Shown here piece by piece: positions 41,990 to 50,320 of a DNA stretch of 64,000 nucleotides (the first letter of the stretch is position 1; each line of letters starts with the position of its first letter). The notes under the pieces are model-generated. The model did no database searches. It saw only the letters and a program-made list of their open reading frames with translations, and was not told the DNA's origin. The stretch covers positions 7,564,001 to 7,628,000 of the forward strand of contig NZ_CP107819.1 in the NCBI RefSeq assembly GCF_036346295.1. Direction: 5' to 3'. The DNA is from Streptomyces sp. NBC_00536 (lineage in GTDB: Bacteria > Actinomycetota > Actinomycetes > Streptomycetales > Streptomycetaceae). Position numbers and translations under genes: made by a program.

Positions 41990-42700
41990 ATGACAACCGA
42001 GGGCGGTCCCGCGCAGGGACTCCACGCACATGTGCTCGACGCCCTCGGCCTCGCCATCACCGCGGGCGAGCACCCGCCGGGCAGCGTGCTGCGCACCGAC
42101 GAGGTGGCCCAGGAGTTCGGCGCCTCGCGCACCGTCGTCCGCGAGGTCGTCCGGGTGCTGGAATCCATGGCGCTCGTGGAATCCCGCCGCCGGGTCGGCG
42201 TCACCGTCCGTCCGGCCGACGAGTGGAACGTCTACGACCCGCGGGTCATCCGCTGGCGCCTGGCCGGCGCCGACCGGCCCCGCCAGCTGCGCTCGCTGAC
42301 CGTGCTGCGCTCCGCCGTCGAGCCCGTCGCGGCCGGGCTCGCCGCCGTACGGGCCACGCCCGAGCAGTGCGCGGCCCTCACCGAAGCGGCCCTCGGCATG
42401 GTCCGCACCTCGCGCGGACACCAGCTGGACGGCTACCTCCACCACGACGTGGCGTTCCACCGGACCGTGCTGAACGCCTCCGGCAACGAGATGTTCGCCC
42501 GCCTCGGCGATGTCGTCGCCGAGGTGCTGACCGGCCGCACCCAGCACGCGGTGATGTTCCACGACCCCGACCCGGCCGCCGTCACCCTGCACGTGCGGGT
42601 GGCCGAGGCGGTACGCGAGGGGGACGCGGCCCGGGCCGAGGCGTTGACCCGGGAGATCGCCACGGGGGCGCTGGAGGAACTGGACGTGCTCGCCCCGTAG
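41990..42700 (+). CDS. gntR: GntR-family transcriptional regulator (FadR/FCD subfamily) of gluconate genes
   Basis: A 236-residue regulator. The ATG at 41990 begins MTTEGGPAQGLHAHVLDALGLAITAGEHPPGSVLRTDEVAQEFGASRTVVREVVRVLESMALVESRRRVGVTVRP, a winged HTH of the GntR family. The FCD effector domain follows with YLHHDVAFHRTVLNASGNEMFARL (metal/ligand His) and HVRVAEAVREGDAARAEALTREI. It is divergent from gntK and gntP, so a gluconate-responsive repressor is likely. A palindrome in the intergenic region is the candidate site. The next gene downstream is 122 bp away and unrelated. Confidence 0.93.
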   Translation: MTTEGGPAQGLHAHVLDALGLAITAGEHPPGSVLRTDEVAQEFGASRTVVREVVRVLESMALVESRRRVGVTVRPADEWNVYDPRVIRWRLAGADRPRQLRSLTVLRSAVEPVAAGLAAVRATPEQCAALTEAALGMVRTSRGHQLDGYLHHDVAFHRTVLNASGNEMFARLGDVVAEVLTGRTQHAVMFHDPDPAAVTLHVRVAEAVREGDAARAEALTREIATGALEELDVLAP

Positions 42701-42822
42701 CGCGCCGTGCAGCCCCCCACCGGCCCGCACGGCCTGACGGCCCGCCGACGCCGCCCGGGCCGGGGTGCCGTGGTCCGCGGGGGCGGTCCGGGGGAGTCCT
42801 GTGGTGGGTCACACTGTTCCCC

Positions 42823-44961
42823 GTGCTGGCACATGCCGATGGGTCCGAAGGCGGGCCCGCGTCCTTCGTCGGGCGACACAGTGAACTGGCCGCGCTCGAA
42901 AGCGCGTTGGTAACCCACCGGCTGGTCACCCTGACCGGGCCGGGCGGCGTCGGCAAGAGTCGCCTGGCCCGGCAGGCCCTGGCCCGGCGGACCCCGGCGC
43001 GTCCGGCCCGCGACTCCACCGGCGGGGCGGCCGACGCCGGCGGGCGGCGGGGGTTCCCCGACGGGATCCACTGGGCCGACCTGTCGCCCGTCCCCGACGA
43101 ACGGCTGCTCGCCGGCACCGTCGCCGACGCCCTCGGCCTCGCCGACCACACCTCGCGGTCCCTCGTGGACGCCGTGGGGGAGTGGATCGGCGAGCGCCGC
43201 CTGCTGCTCGTACTCGACTGCTGCGAGCACCTGGTCCCCGCCGTCCGCACGCTCGTCCGCGAGTTCCTCGGCGCCGCCCCGCACCTCGTCCTGCTGCTCA
43301 CCAGCCGCCAGCCCCTCGGGCTGCCCGCCGAGCACGTCCTGGAGATCGGCCCGCTCCCGCACGCCGCCGGGGCCGAGGACGCGCTCGCCCTCTTCCGCGC
43401 CCGGGCCGCCGAGGCCGCGCCCCAGACACCCACCCCCTGGTCCGAGGAACGGCTCGCCGCCGCCCGGTCCGTCTGCGTACGCCTCCAGGGGGTCCCCCTC
43501 GCGCTGGAACTCGCCGCCGCCCAGTTGACGGACCACACCGTCGAGGAACTCGCCGACCGGCTGGCCCGCCGGATCGGCGCCCTGGCCACCGGCCGCCCGG
43601 TCCAGCCGCCCCGGCACCGCGCGCTGCGCACCGCCATCGGCTGGAGCCACGAGTGGTGCGAGCCGCGCGAACGCCTGCTCTGGCTGCGGCTGTCCGTCTT
43701 CGGCGGCCCCTTCGACGAGGCGGCGGCCCGCGCCGTCTGCTCCGCCGCCCCGCTCGCCGAGGCGGACGTACCGCCGCTGCTGGCGGCCCTGGTCGCCAAG
43801 TCCGTCGTACGGCGCGGCGGCGACGGCTCGTACCGCATGCTCGACACGATCCGCGAGTACGGCGCGATGTGGCTCGCGGAGGTCGGCGAACAGGACGTCC
43901 TGCGGACCCGGCACGCCGCCCACTTCCTGGCCCTGGTGCGCCGGGCCGAACGGGACTGGCTGGGCCCGGGCCAGCGCGCCGGATACCGGCGGGTCGGCGC
44001 GGCCCACGGGGACGTCTGCGCGGCCCTGGACTTCTACCTGGCCACCGCCCCCGCACGGGCGCTCGACATGGCGGGCCGGGTCGGCTTCTTCTGGGCCTGC
44101 TGCGGCTACCTGCACGCCGCCCGCGCCTATCTGGAACGGGCCCTGGCCGCCGCGCGCCCCGAGAAGGTCACCCGCGCGGTGCGGGTGCGCGCCCTGTGGG
44201 CCCTGGGGGTCACCCTGCTGCTCCAGGGCGAGAAGGACGCCGCGCACCGGCTCGCCGTCGGCTGCGAGGCCCTGGTCATGACGCCCGGGGACGGCGGCCC
44301 CGCCGACCCCCCGGACGGGGAACCGGCCCTCGCTCTGGACGCCGCCTACCTGCTGGGCCTGAGCCACCTCCTGGCCGGCCGCCCGCTCGCGGCGCGCATC
44401 GTCGCCGAGAACGCCCTCGGCGCGGCCCCCGGCACCCCCTTCGACTCCCCGGCCCGGCTCCGCTGCCACCTCGTACGCGTCTTCGCCCTCACCGGCATGG
44501 GCTTGTTCACCGACGCCCGCGCCGAGGCCGAGCTGCTGCGCTCCGGCTGCGCCGCCCGCGAGGAGTACTGGACGCGGGCCTACGCCGACTACCAGCTCTC
44601 CCTGATCTGCCTGCTGGAGAGCCGCCCGGCCGAATCCGCCGCGCACGCCCGCGCGATGCTGGAGAGCAAGCGCGAACTGGGCGACAGCTTCGGCACCGCA
44701 CTCGGCCTGGACCTGCTCGCCGCCGCCCGCGCGGCCCAGGGCGACGGCGTCGGCGCCGCCCGCGCCTACGGCACCGGCCACGCCTACTGGCAGGCGGTCG
44801 GCCATCCGCAGCGCGGCACGCCGGAACTGAAGGCCGTGCGCGAGGAGTACGAGCGCACCGCGCGCGGCGCCCTGGGCGACCGGGCGTACGAGGCCGCCTT
44901 CCTGGAAGGCGTCCGACACGGCCACGCCCTGCGCGCCCGCCCGCACCAACGCGAGACCTGA
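42823..44961 (+). CDS. AfsR/LuxR-like predicted ATPase without output HTH
   Basis: A 712-residue protein starting at GTG 42823 (giving MLAHADGSEGGPASFVGRHSELAALESALVTHRLVTLTGPGGVGKSRL); no strong ribosome-binding sequence decides this start. The P-loop is GPGGVGKS and Walker B is LLLVLDCCEHL. GLPAEHVLEIGPLPHAAGAEDALALFRARA is the NB-ARC-like sensor region. The C-terminal half is a TPR-like helical superhelix (residues 400-712). The usual LuxR-type or BTAD DNA-binding domain of such ATPases is absent at both ends, so any regulation would be through protein contact. Not obviously linked to the gnt locus upstream. Confidence 0.83.
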   Translation: MLAHADGSEGGPASFVGRHSELAALESALVTHRLVTLTGPGGVGKSRLARQALARRTPARPARDSTGGAADAGGRRGFPDGIHWADLSPVPDERLLAGTVADALGLADHTSRSLVDAVGEWIGERRLLLVLDCCEHLVPAVRTLVREFLGAAPHLVLLLTSRQPLGLPAEHVLEIGPLPHAAGAEDALALFRARAAEAAPQTPTPWSEERLAAARSVCVRLQGVPLALELAAAQLTDHTVEELADRLARRIGALATGRPVQPPRHRALRTAIGWSHEWCEPRERLLWLRLSVFGGPFDEAAARAVCSAAPLAEADVPPLLAALVAKSVVRRGGDGSYRMLDTIREYGAMWLAEVGEQDVLRTRHAAHFLALVRRAERDWLGPGQRAGYRRVGAAHGDVCAALDFYLATAPARALDMAGRVGFFWACCGYLHAARAYLERALAAARPEKVTRAVRVRALWALGVTLLLQGEKDAAHRLAVGCEALVMTPGDGGPADPPDGEPALALDAAYLLGLSHLLAGRPLAARIVAENALGAAPGTPFDSPARLRCHLVRVFALTGMGLFTDARAEAELLRSGCAAREEYWTRAYADYQLSLICLLESRPAESAAHARAMLESKRELGDSFGTALGLDLLAAARAAQGDGVGAARAYGTGHAYWQAVGHPQRGTPELKAVREEYERTARGALGDRAYEAAFLEGVRHGHALRARPHQRET

Positions 44962-44978
44962 CGCCCGGCCCGCCGGAG

Positions 44979-45285
44979 CCAAACCCAGCCCCGCCGGGCC
45001 GCCGGGCGGGTCCGCCCCCTCCGCCGGGGCCAAACCCAGCCTCGTCGGCGTTTGAGGCGCCCACCGAGAGCAGCGAATCCAGCCCCGCCGGCGATTGAGG
45101 CGCCCGAGGGACAGCCGGGCCGCAGACGCTCGATCGCCGCGCGGGCCGATGTCGCCTCCGGCGGGCCCTCAAACGCCGGGCGGCTGGATTTGCCCCCGCG
45201 GGCAGACCGACCAACCCAGCCCCGCTGTGCCGGTCCGTCCCCGTCGCCGGAGCCAATCCCAGCCTCGCCGGCGTTTGAGGCGCCG
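44979..45285. repeat. dispersed intergenic repeats (AACCCAGCC ... GGCG-TTGAGGCGC type)
   Basis: This 600-bp gene-free stretch (44962-45562) carries at least five related units. Direct copies with a CAAACCCAGCC start and TTTGAGGCGCC end lie at about 45030-45061 and 45251-45285, and a GAATCCAGCC/GATTGAGGCGC variant at 45075-45104. An inverted copy (CTCAAACGCCGGGCGGCTGGATTTG) lies at about 45168-45192. Partial copies lie at 44979 and 45210. Opposite copies could pair. Similar short repeats occur between many Streptomyces genes. No coding frame or RNA gene was found here. Confidence 0.75.
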
Positions 45286-45562
45286 CCGGAGGCGAACCCT
45301 GCCCAGCGGGCCAGGCCCACCGGGCCGGTCACCGGGCGCCGGTTCCGGCCAACGACCCCGGCCCGCAAGCCCCGGCTTGCCGGATCCCGCTTGTCGGGGC
45401 CCGCACGCGGTGCGATCCTTCCGCCATGCCGCTCGCTCCGCGCCGCCCCGATCGTGGCCCCGCGGAGGTGAGGGAAGCGCGGCGGGCCGGGACGTCCGAC
45501 CGCGCGAGCCGGGTCGGCCCCCGCTCCGGTCCAGGACCAACGATCAGTGAACGGATGCCCAC

Positions 45563-46207
45563 GTGACGAACCCCTACACGCGCCTCGCGGTCGCGGCCGC
45601 CGAGTGGGACGACCTCCATCCCCGGCTCGCTCCCGTGGCGCTGCGCCAACTCGCCCTGCTGCTGGCGTCGTTACGGCTGGCCACCGGTGAAGTCGCCGAA
45701 CGGGCCGCCCTGCTGGCCGCCCGGCTGCTCGGCGAGCAGCTGCCGGACCGGTTCCCCGGCGAGAGCCGGCTGGCCCCGGCCGCCTCCGCCCCGGCCGCCG
45801 GGCACCTCGGGTTCATCGCGGACGACCTGGCCGTCCTCGTCCTCGACGGGCACCGCATGGTCGGGCCGGTGCTGGGCGAAGTGCGCGACCGGCTGCTCGC
45901 CGCCCCGTCCGTCGGGGACGCGGAGGCGCTGGAGGGCGGCTGCGATCCGTACGCGCCGGGCCTCATCCGGCTGCGCGCGGCGGGCGGCTCCGTCCGGCTG
46001 CCCGCCTTCCAGTTCGCCGCCGACGGGCAGCCCGTCCCCGTGGTCCGCGAGGTGAACGGGCTGCTGGACGCGGACCGCGATCCCTGGGGCGCGGCCACGT
46101 GGTGGCTCTCGCCGCACGCCTGGCTGGACGAACTCCCCGTACGGCTGATCGGCACCGCCGCCGAGCCACAGCTGGTCGTGGCGGCCGGGCTGCCGACCGA
46201 CGGATGA
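45563..46207 (+). CDS. hypothetical protein with MbcA/Xre-antitoxin-like C-terminal domain
   Basis: A 214-residue protein beginning at GTG. No known N-terminal domain was recognised (LRQLALLLASLRLATGEVAERAALLAARLLGEQLPDRFPGE is helical). The C-terminal 60 residues (RLPAFQFAADGQPVPVVREVNGLLDADRDPWGAATWWLSPHAWLDELPVRLIG) resemble the toxin-binding domain of MbcA/ParS/Xre antitoxins (DUF2384), with the P-x-F-Q-F, W-W-L and P-h-L-L blocks. No RES or ParT toxin gene adjoins, so it may be an orphan or serve another role. It follows a repeat-rich spacer and converges with the ABC exporter. Confidence 0.6.
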   Translation: MTNPYTRLAVAAAEWDDLHPRLAPVALRQLALLLASLRLATGEVAERAALLAARLLGEQLPDRFPGESRLAPAASAPAAGHLGFIADDLAVLVLDGHRMVGPVLGEVRDRLLAAPSVGDAEALEGGCDPYAPGLIRLRAAGGSVRLPAFQFAADGQPVPVVREVNGLLDADRDPWGAATWWLSPHAWLDELPVRLIGTAAEPQLVVAAGLPTDG

Positions 46208-46269
46208 CGCCGCGGGCCCCGGCCCACGGCGTCCCGCCCGTACGTCTTTCCCGGCACCCGCACCCGCCG

Positions 46270-48168
46270 TCACGCGCCCGTGACGGCCTCGTCCGCCGCC
46301 GCGGCGCCCTTCGTCGCGAACTGGGTCCGGTACAGCTCCTCGTACCGCCCGCCCACGGCCAGCAGTTCGGCATGCGTGCCGCGCTCCACGATCCGGCCCT
46401 CCTCGACGACCAGGATCTGGTCGGCCGCCTGCACGGTCGACAGCCGGTGCGCGATCACCACGGCCGTCCGCCCGGCGAGCGCCTCGCCCAGCGCCTCCTG
46501 CACCGCCGCCTCGGAGGTGGAGTCCAGGTGCGCCGTGGCCTCGTCGAGGATCACCACCCGCTGGCGGGCCAGCAACAGCCGGGCGATGGTGAGGCGTTGG
46601 CGTTCGCCGCCGGAGAGCCGGTAGCCGCGCTCGCCCACCACCGTGTCCAGTCCGTCCGGCAGCGAGGCGACCAGCCCGTCCAGCCGTGAGCGGCGCAGGG
46701 CCTCCCACACGTCCTCCTCGGTGGCCTCCGGCCGGGCCAGCAGCAGGTTCGCGCGCACCGACTCGTGGAAGAGGTGCCCGTCCTGGGTGACCATGCCGAG
46801 GGTGTCGCGGATCGAATCGGCGGTCAGATCGCGTACGTCGACCCCGTTCAGCCGGACCGCGCCCGCGTCGGCGTCGTACAGCCGGGGCAGGAGCTGCGCG
46901 ATGGTGGACTTGCCGGCTCCGGACGAGCCCACCAGCGCGATCATCTGCCCCGCCTCGGCGCGGAACGAGACCTCGTGCAGCACTTGCGTACCGCCCCGGG
47001 TGTCCAGCGTCGCCACCTCCTCCAGCGAGGCGAGCGAGACCTTGTCGGCGGCCGGGTAGCCGAAGGAGACCTTGTCGAACTCCACCGTCACCGGGCCGTC
47101 CGGCACCCGGCGGGCGTCCGGCTTCTCGGCGATCAGCGGTTCGAGGTCGAGGATCTCGAAGACCCGCTCGAAGCTGACCAGCGCGCTCATCACCTCGACC
47201 CGCGCCCCGGCGAGCGCGGTCAGCGGCGCGTACAGCCGGGTCAGCAGCAGCGCCAGGGCCACCACGGAACCGGCGTTGAGGGTGCCGCGCAGCGCGTAGT
47301 ACCCGCCGAGCCCGTAGACCAGGGCCAGGGCGAGCGCCGAGACCAGGGTGAGGGCGGTGATGAAGGCGGACTGGGCGACCGCGGTGCGGATCCCGATGTC
47401 CCGCACCCGGGCCGCCCGGGCCGCGAACTCGGCCGACTCGTCCGAGGGCCGCCCGAAGAGCTTGACCAGCGTGGCGCCGGGCGCCGAGAACCGCTCGGTC
47501 ATCTGGGTGCCCATGGAAGCGTTGAGGGCCGCCGCCTCGCGCTGCATCCGCGCCATGCGGGTGCCCGTACGCCGTGCCGGGATCACGAACAGCGGCAGCA
47601 GCACCAGCGCGAGCAGGGTGATCTGCCAGGAGATGCTCAGCATGACGGCCAGCGTCAGCAGCAGGGTCACCGTGTTGGCGACCACCCCGGAGAGGGTGTT
47701 GCTGAACGCCCGCTGCGCGCCGATGACGTCGTTGTTGAGGCGGCTGACCAGGGCCCCGGTCCGGGTCCGGGTGAAGAAGGCGACCGGCATCCGCTGCACG
47801 TGGTCGAAGACCGCCGTGCGCAGATCGAGGATCAGCCCCTCGCCGAGGGTGGCCGACAGCTTGCGGGTGAGCAGGCCCAGGCCCGCCTCGACCACCGCGA
47901 TCAGCGCGATGAGCAGGGCGAGCCGGGTGACCGTACCGCTCTCCCGGCCGCCGACGATGGCCTGGACGACCCGGCTGGCGAGCACCGGGGTGGCGACCGC
48001 GAGCAGGGCGGTGACGATGCTCAGCAGGAGGAAGAGCAGCAGCCCGCGACGGTGCGGGCGGGCGAAGGCGGCGACCCGGCGCAGGCTCTCGCGGGTGGGG
48101 GCCCGGCGTTCCTGCTGGGCGTTGAGCGCGTTGTGCAGCGAGGACCAGGCGGTCATTTCCATTGACAT
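46270..48168 (-). CDS. ABC exporter, fused membrane and ATP-binding domains
   Basis: A 632-residue half-transporter of the multidrug/lipid exporter type. The N-terminal six-helix domain spans about residues 30-330 (RRGLLLFLLLSIVTALLAVATPVLASRVV and LTLAVMLSISWQITLLALVLLPLFVIPARR). The ATPase domain is at about 345-610, with Walker A GSSGAGKST, Q-loop VTQDGHLFHES, signature YRLSGGERQRL, Walker B VVILDEATAHLD and switch AHRLSTV. The MSMEM start at 48168 lies exactly where transcription from the promoter upstream would begin, and no Shine-Dalgarno sequence is present, so translation is probably leaderless. The promoter carries a SoxR-type box, so substrates may be redox-active compounds. Confidence 0.9.
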   Translation of the reverse strand: MSMEMTAWSSLHNALNAQQERRAPTRESLRRVAAFARPHRRGLLLFLLLSIVTALLAVATPVLASRVVQAIVGGRESGTVTRLALLIALIAVVEAGLGLLTRKLSATLGEGLILDLRTAVFDHVQRMPVAFFTRTRTGALVSRLNNDVIGAQRAFSNTLSGVVANTVTLLLTLAVMLSISWQITLLALVLLPLFVIPARRTGTRMARMQREAAALNASMGTQMTERFSAPGATLVKLFGRPSDESAEFAARAARVRDIGIRTAVAQSAFITALTLVSALALALVYGLGGYYALRGTLNAGSVVALALLLTRLYAPLTALAGARVEVMSALVSFERVFEILDLEPLIAEKPDARRVPDGPVTVEFDKVSFGYPAADKVSLASLEEVATLDTRGGTQVLHEVSFRAEAGQMIALVGSSGAGKSTIAQLLPRLYDADAGAVRLNGVDVRDLTADSIRDTLGMVTQDGHLFHESVRANLLLARPEATEEDVWEALRRSRLDGLVASLPDGLDTVVGERGYRLSGGERQRLTIARLLLARQRVVILDEATAHLDSTSEAAVQEALGEALAGRTAVVIAHRLSTVQAADQILVVEEGRIVERGTHAELLAVGGRYEELYRTQFATKGAAAADEAVTGA

Positions 48169-48175
48169 AAGAGGA

Positions 48176-48206
48176 ACGTTAAGACCTCAATCAAACCTGA
48201 GGTCAA
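48176..48206 (-). promoter_or_regulatory. SoxR-type promoter (19-bp spacer) for the ABC exporter
   Basis: On the minus strand the -35 TTGACC (48206-48201) and -10 TAACGT (48181-48176) are separated by 19 bp, the over-long spacing characteristic of MerR-family-activated promoters. CCTCAGGTTTGATTGAGG, read from 48202 to 48185, matches the SoxR box CCTCAAGTTAACTTGAGG at 14 of 18 positions, including both outer CCTCA and TTGAGG arms. Transcription would begin about seven bases below the -10, at the A of the start ATG (48168). Confidence 0.75.
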
Positions 48207-48310
48207 GGGCTGGTGGAGAACCGGGCCCCGGCCCGTGCCGTCCGCCGTGCCCCACGGTGCCCCGGGACGGACCCTCGTGCGCTGTCAGTGCCCGATGGCA
48301 TCATCGGGAG

Positions 48311-50320
48311 ATGAACCGGGAACCCGCCGACAGCGTGCTCCACCGATTCCGCCGATGGGCATCGGCGACCCCCGAGGCCCCCGCCGTCCTCGGCGGCGAG
48401 ACCGTCGTCAACTACCGGCAACTGGACGAGAGTTCCAGTCGCCTGGCCGGACACCTGCTTGCCGCCCGCCTGCCGCCGGGGGCCACCGTGGCCATCGGCA
48501 CCGCCCACCCGGCCGAGGTCGTGACCGCGCTGCTCGCCGTGCTCAAGGCGGGCGGGGCGTACACCCTCCTCGACCCGAACGATCCCGGCGTGTCGCGGCG
48601 AAATCTGGCCGGGACCGCGCCGTTCGCCCTGCTCACGCACCACGATCAGCTGCACTGGTTCGACGAGGGAACCGGCCTGCGCGTCATCTGCCTCGACACC
48701 GAGGCCCCGCGGATCGCCGGTCAGCCCGCCGAGATGGCCCGGACGCCCGACCCCGCCCCCGGCGACACGGCCGCGGTCGTCTTCACCGGAGGCGAGGAGC
48801 CGCGCGCGGTGCGGATCGGCCACGCCCGGCTGCTCGCCGCCCACGACGGCTGGGCCGAGGTCGCCGGGCTCACCCCTCACGACCGGCACCTGATCACTGC
48901 CCGGCCCGACCTCGTCGGCTTCGCCACCGGCTGGACCCGGGCCCTGTGCACCGGCGGCGCCCTGGTCCTGCCGCCACGCCCCTATTGGACCCATGAGGAA
49001 CTGCGCCGCCTGATCCGCACCGAACGGGTCTCCGTCGTCCATACCGACCCCTGGTCCGCATCCCGGCTGTTCGCCGCCGGGGGCGTGCCCGACAGCCGCA
49101 GTGAACCCGATCGCGACACGTGGTCCGTACGGCTGGTGACGGTCACCGGAGAGCGGCTCCACCTCGACGAACAGGCCGCACTGCACGCCCGGTTGCGGCC
49201 GGGCGCCCGCCTGCTCAATGTCTACGGGCTCACCGAGACGGCCGGCGCCGGGGCCTGGTTCGAACTGTCCCAACTGCCGCGCCCCGTGGACGCGCCCGAG
49301 GGCGTCAGCCTGATCGGCGTCCTCTTCCCGGGCCACCGGGTGGAGCTCGCCGGGGGCGAGGTCCGGCTCATCCCGCCGGGCGGCGGGGAGGCCATCGCCA
49401 CGGGGGACCTCGCCCGCGAACGGGAGGACGGGCTGCTGGAGTTCGCGGGCCGCCGACGGCACTGGATCGCGGTCGGCGGCGGGAGCGTCGACGCCTACCG
49501 GATCGAGTCCGTCATCCGCGGCCACCCGCAGGTCGGCGGGGTGGTGGTGCGCGGTGTCCCCGACGCCGCGTCGAAGATCCGCCTCGTCGCGTACGTGGCT
49601 CCGCCCGCCGCCCGCTCGCCCTCGGCGGAGTCCGCCGACGACCCGTTGGCCGTCGCGCAACTGCCCGACGCCGCCGCGCTGCGCCGGTTCCTCGCCGCCA
49701 AGCTGCCCGAGGAGCAGATACCGGGCACGGTGGTCAGGCTGGGCGGCCTGCCCCGCGACCGCGCGGGCCGGGAGGACCGCGACGGCCTCCCGCTCCCGGT
49801 CACCCCGGTCCCCGCGCGGGGCGCCCGCGGCACGGGCAAGTACGGCGCCGCCCGCGGCACCGGGAAGTACGGCGCCTCCGGTGGCGAGGCCCTCGGCTCC
49901 TGCGGGGGCGGCTGCGGGACCTTGCTGCTCGCCCTGGTCGCGCTGTCCCTCACCGCCGTCTTCTGGCCCGGCTCCACCGACCTCTCCGCGGTCCCCGGCG
50001 GCTACGCGGCCCTGTTCAGCGTCCTGTACGTCTTCGAGTGGCTGTCCTTCGGCCTCGGGGCGGTGTTCCTGCTCACCGGCCGTCCCCCGATGCTCCGCCA
50101 GGGCCGGGGCCGCGCCCTGACCACGGCGGCCCACCTGGCCATCGTCTATCTGCTGGTGTCCTGGTGGCCGCAGGACAACTTCTACCGGCTCGCCGCCAAA
50201 CAGGACTGGCCCCGCCAGGCCGCCCTCGTCTACGCCTTCAACATCCCGCTGATGATCGCCGCCGGGATCGTCGCCTATTACGCCACCCGCAAACCGTCCG
50301 ACATCCCGGAGGCGCCTTAG
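48311..50320 (+). CDS. degenerate adenylation (AMP-binding) domain fused to a four-helix membrane domain
   Basis: A 669-residue protein. Residues 1-500 resemble an NRPS-type adenylation domain: an A2-like LAVLKAGGAYTLLDPNDP, A5 NVYGLTETAG and A7-like IATGDLA. Several catalytic elements are decayed: A3 reads VFTGGEEPRAVRIGHARLL, without the Ser/Thr-Gly-rich loop, A8 is GRRRHWIAVGGGSVDAYRIE, and A10 has REDRDG in place of the NGKVDR Lys. Residues 525-545 hold a 27-bp tandem duplication (ARGTGKYGA twice). The last 130 residues have four membrane helices. No carrier domain is present. It may bind a nucleotide or ligand at the membrane but probably does not adenylate. It meets the ATP-grasp gene tail-to-tail with a 4-bp overlap. 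Confidence 0.82.
   Translation: MNREPADSVLHRFRRWASATPEAPAVLGGETVVNYRQLDESSSRLAGHLLAARLPPGATVAIGTAHPAEVVTALLAVLKAGGAYTLLDPNDPGVSRRNLAGTAPFALLTHHDQLHWFDEGTGLRVICLDTEAPRIAGQPAEMARTPDPAPGDTAAVVFTGGEEPRAVRIGHARLLAAHDGWAEVAGLTPHDRHLITARPDLVGFATGWTRALCTGGALVLPPRPYWTHEELRRLIRTERVSVVHTDPWSASRLFAAGGVPDSRSEPDRDTWSVRLVTVTGERLHLDEQAALHARLRPGARLLNVYGLTETAGAGAWFELSQLPRPVDAPEGVSLIGVLFPGHRVELAGGEVRLIPPGGGEAIATGDLAREREDGLLEFAGRRRHWIAVGGGSVDAYRIESVIRGHPQVGGVVVRGVPDAASKIRLVAYVAPPAARSPSAESADDPLAVAQLPDAAALRRFLAAKLPEEQIPGTVVRLGGLPRDRAGREDRDGLPLPVTPVPARGARGTGKYGAARGTGKYGASGGEALGSCGGGCGTLLLALVALSLTAVFWPGSTDLSAVPGGYAALFSVLYVFEWLSFGLGAVFLLTGRPPMLRQGRGRALTTAAHLAIVYLLVSWWPQDNFYRLAAKQDWPRQAALVYAFNIPLMIAAGIVAYYATRKPSDIPEAP

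Noticed and set aside
44979..45285. Possible CRISPR array
   Set aside because: The repeated units are degenerate, variably spaced and in both orientations, with no cas gene in the window.
44962..45562. Several mid-sized frames in the repeat-rich spacer
   Set aside because: They read through degenerate repeats, have no recognisable domain and no consistent ribosome-binding sequence.
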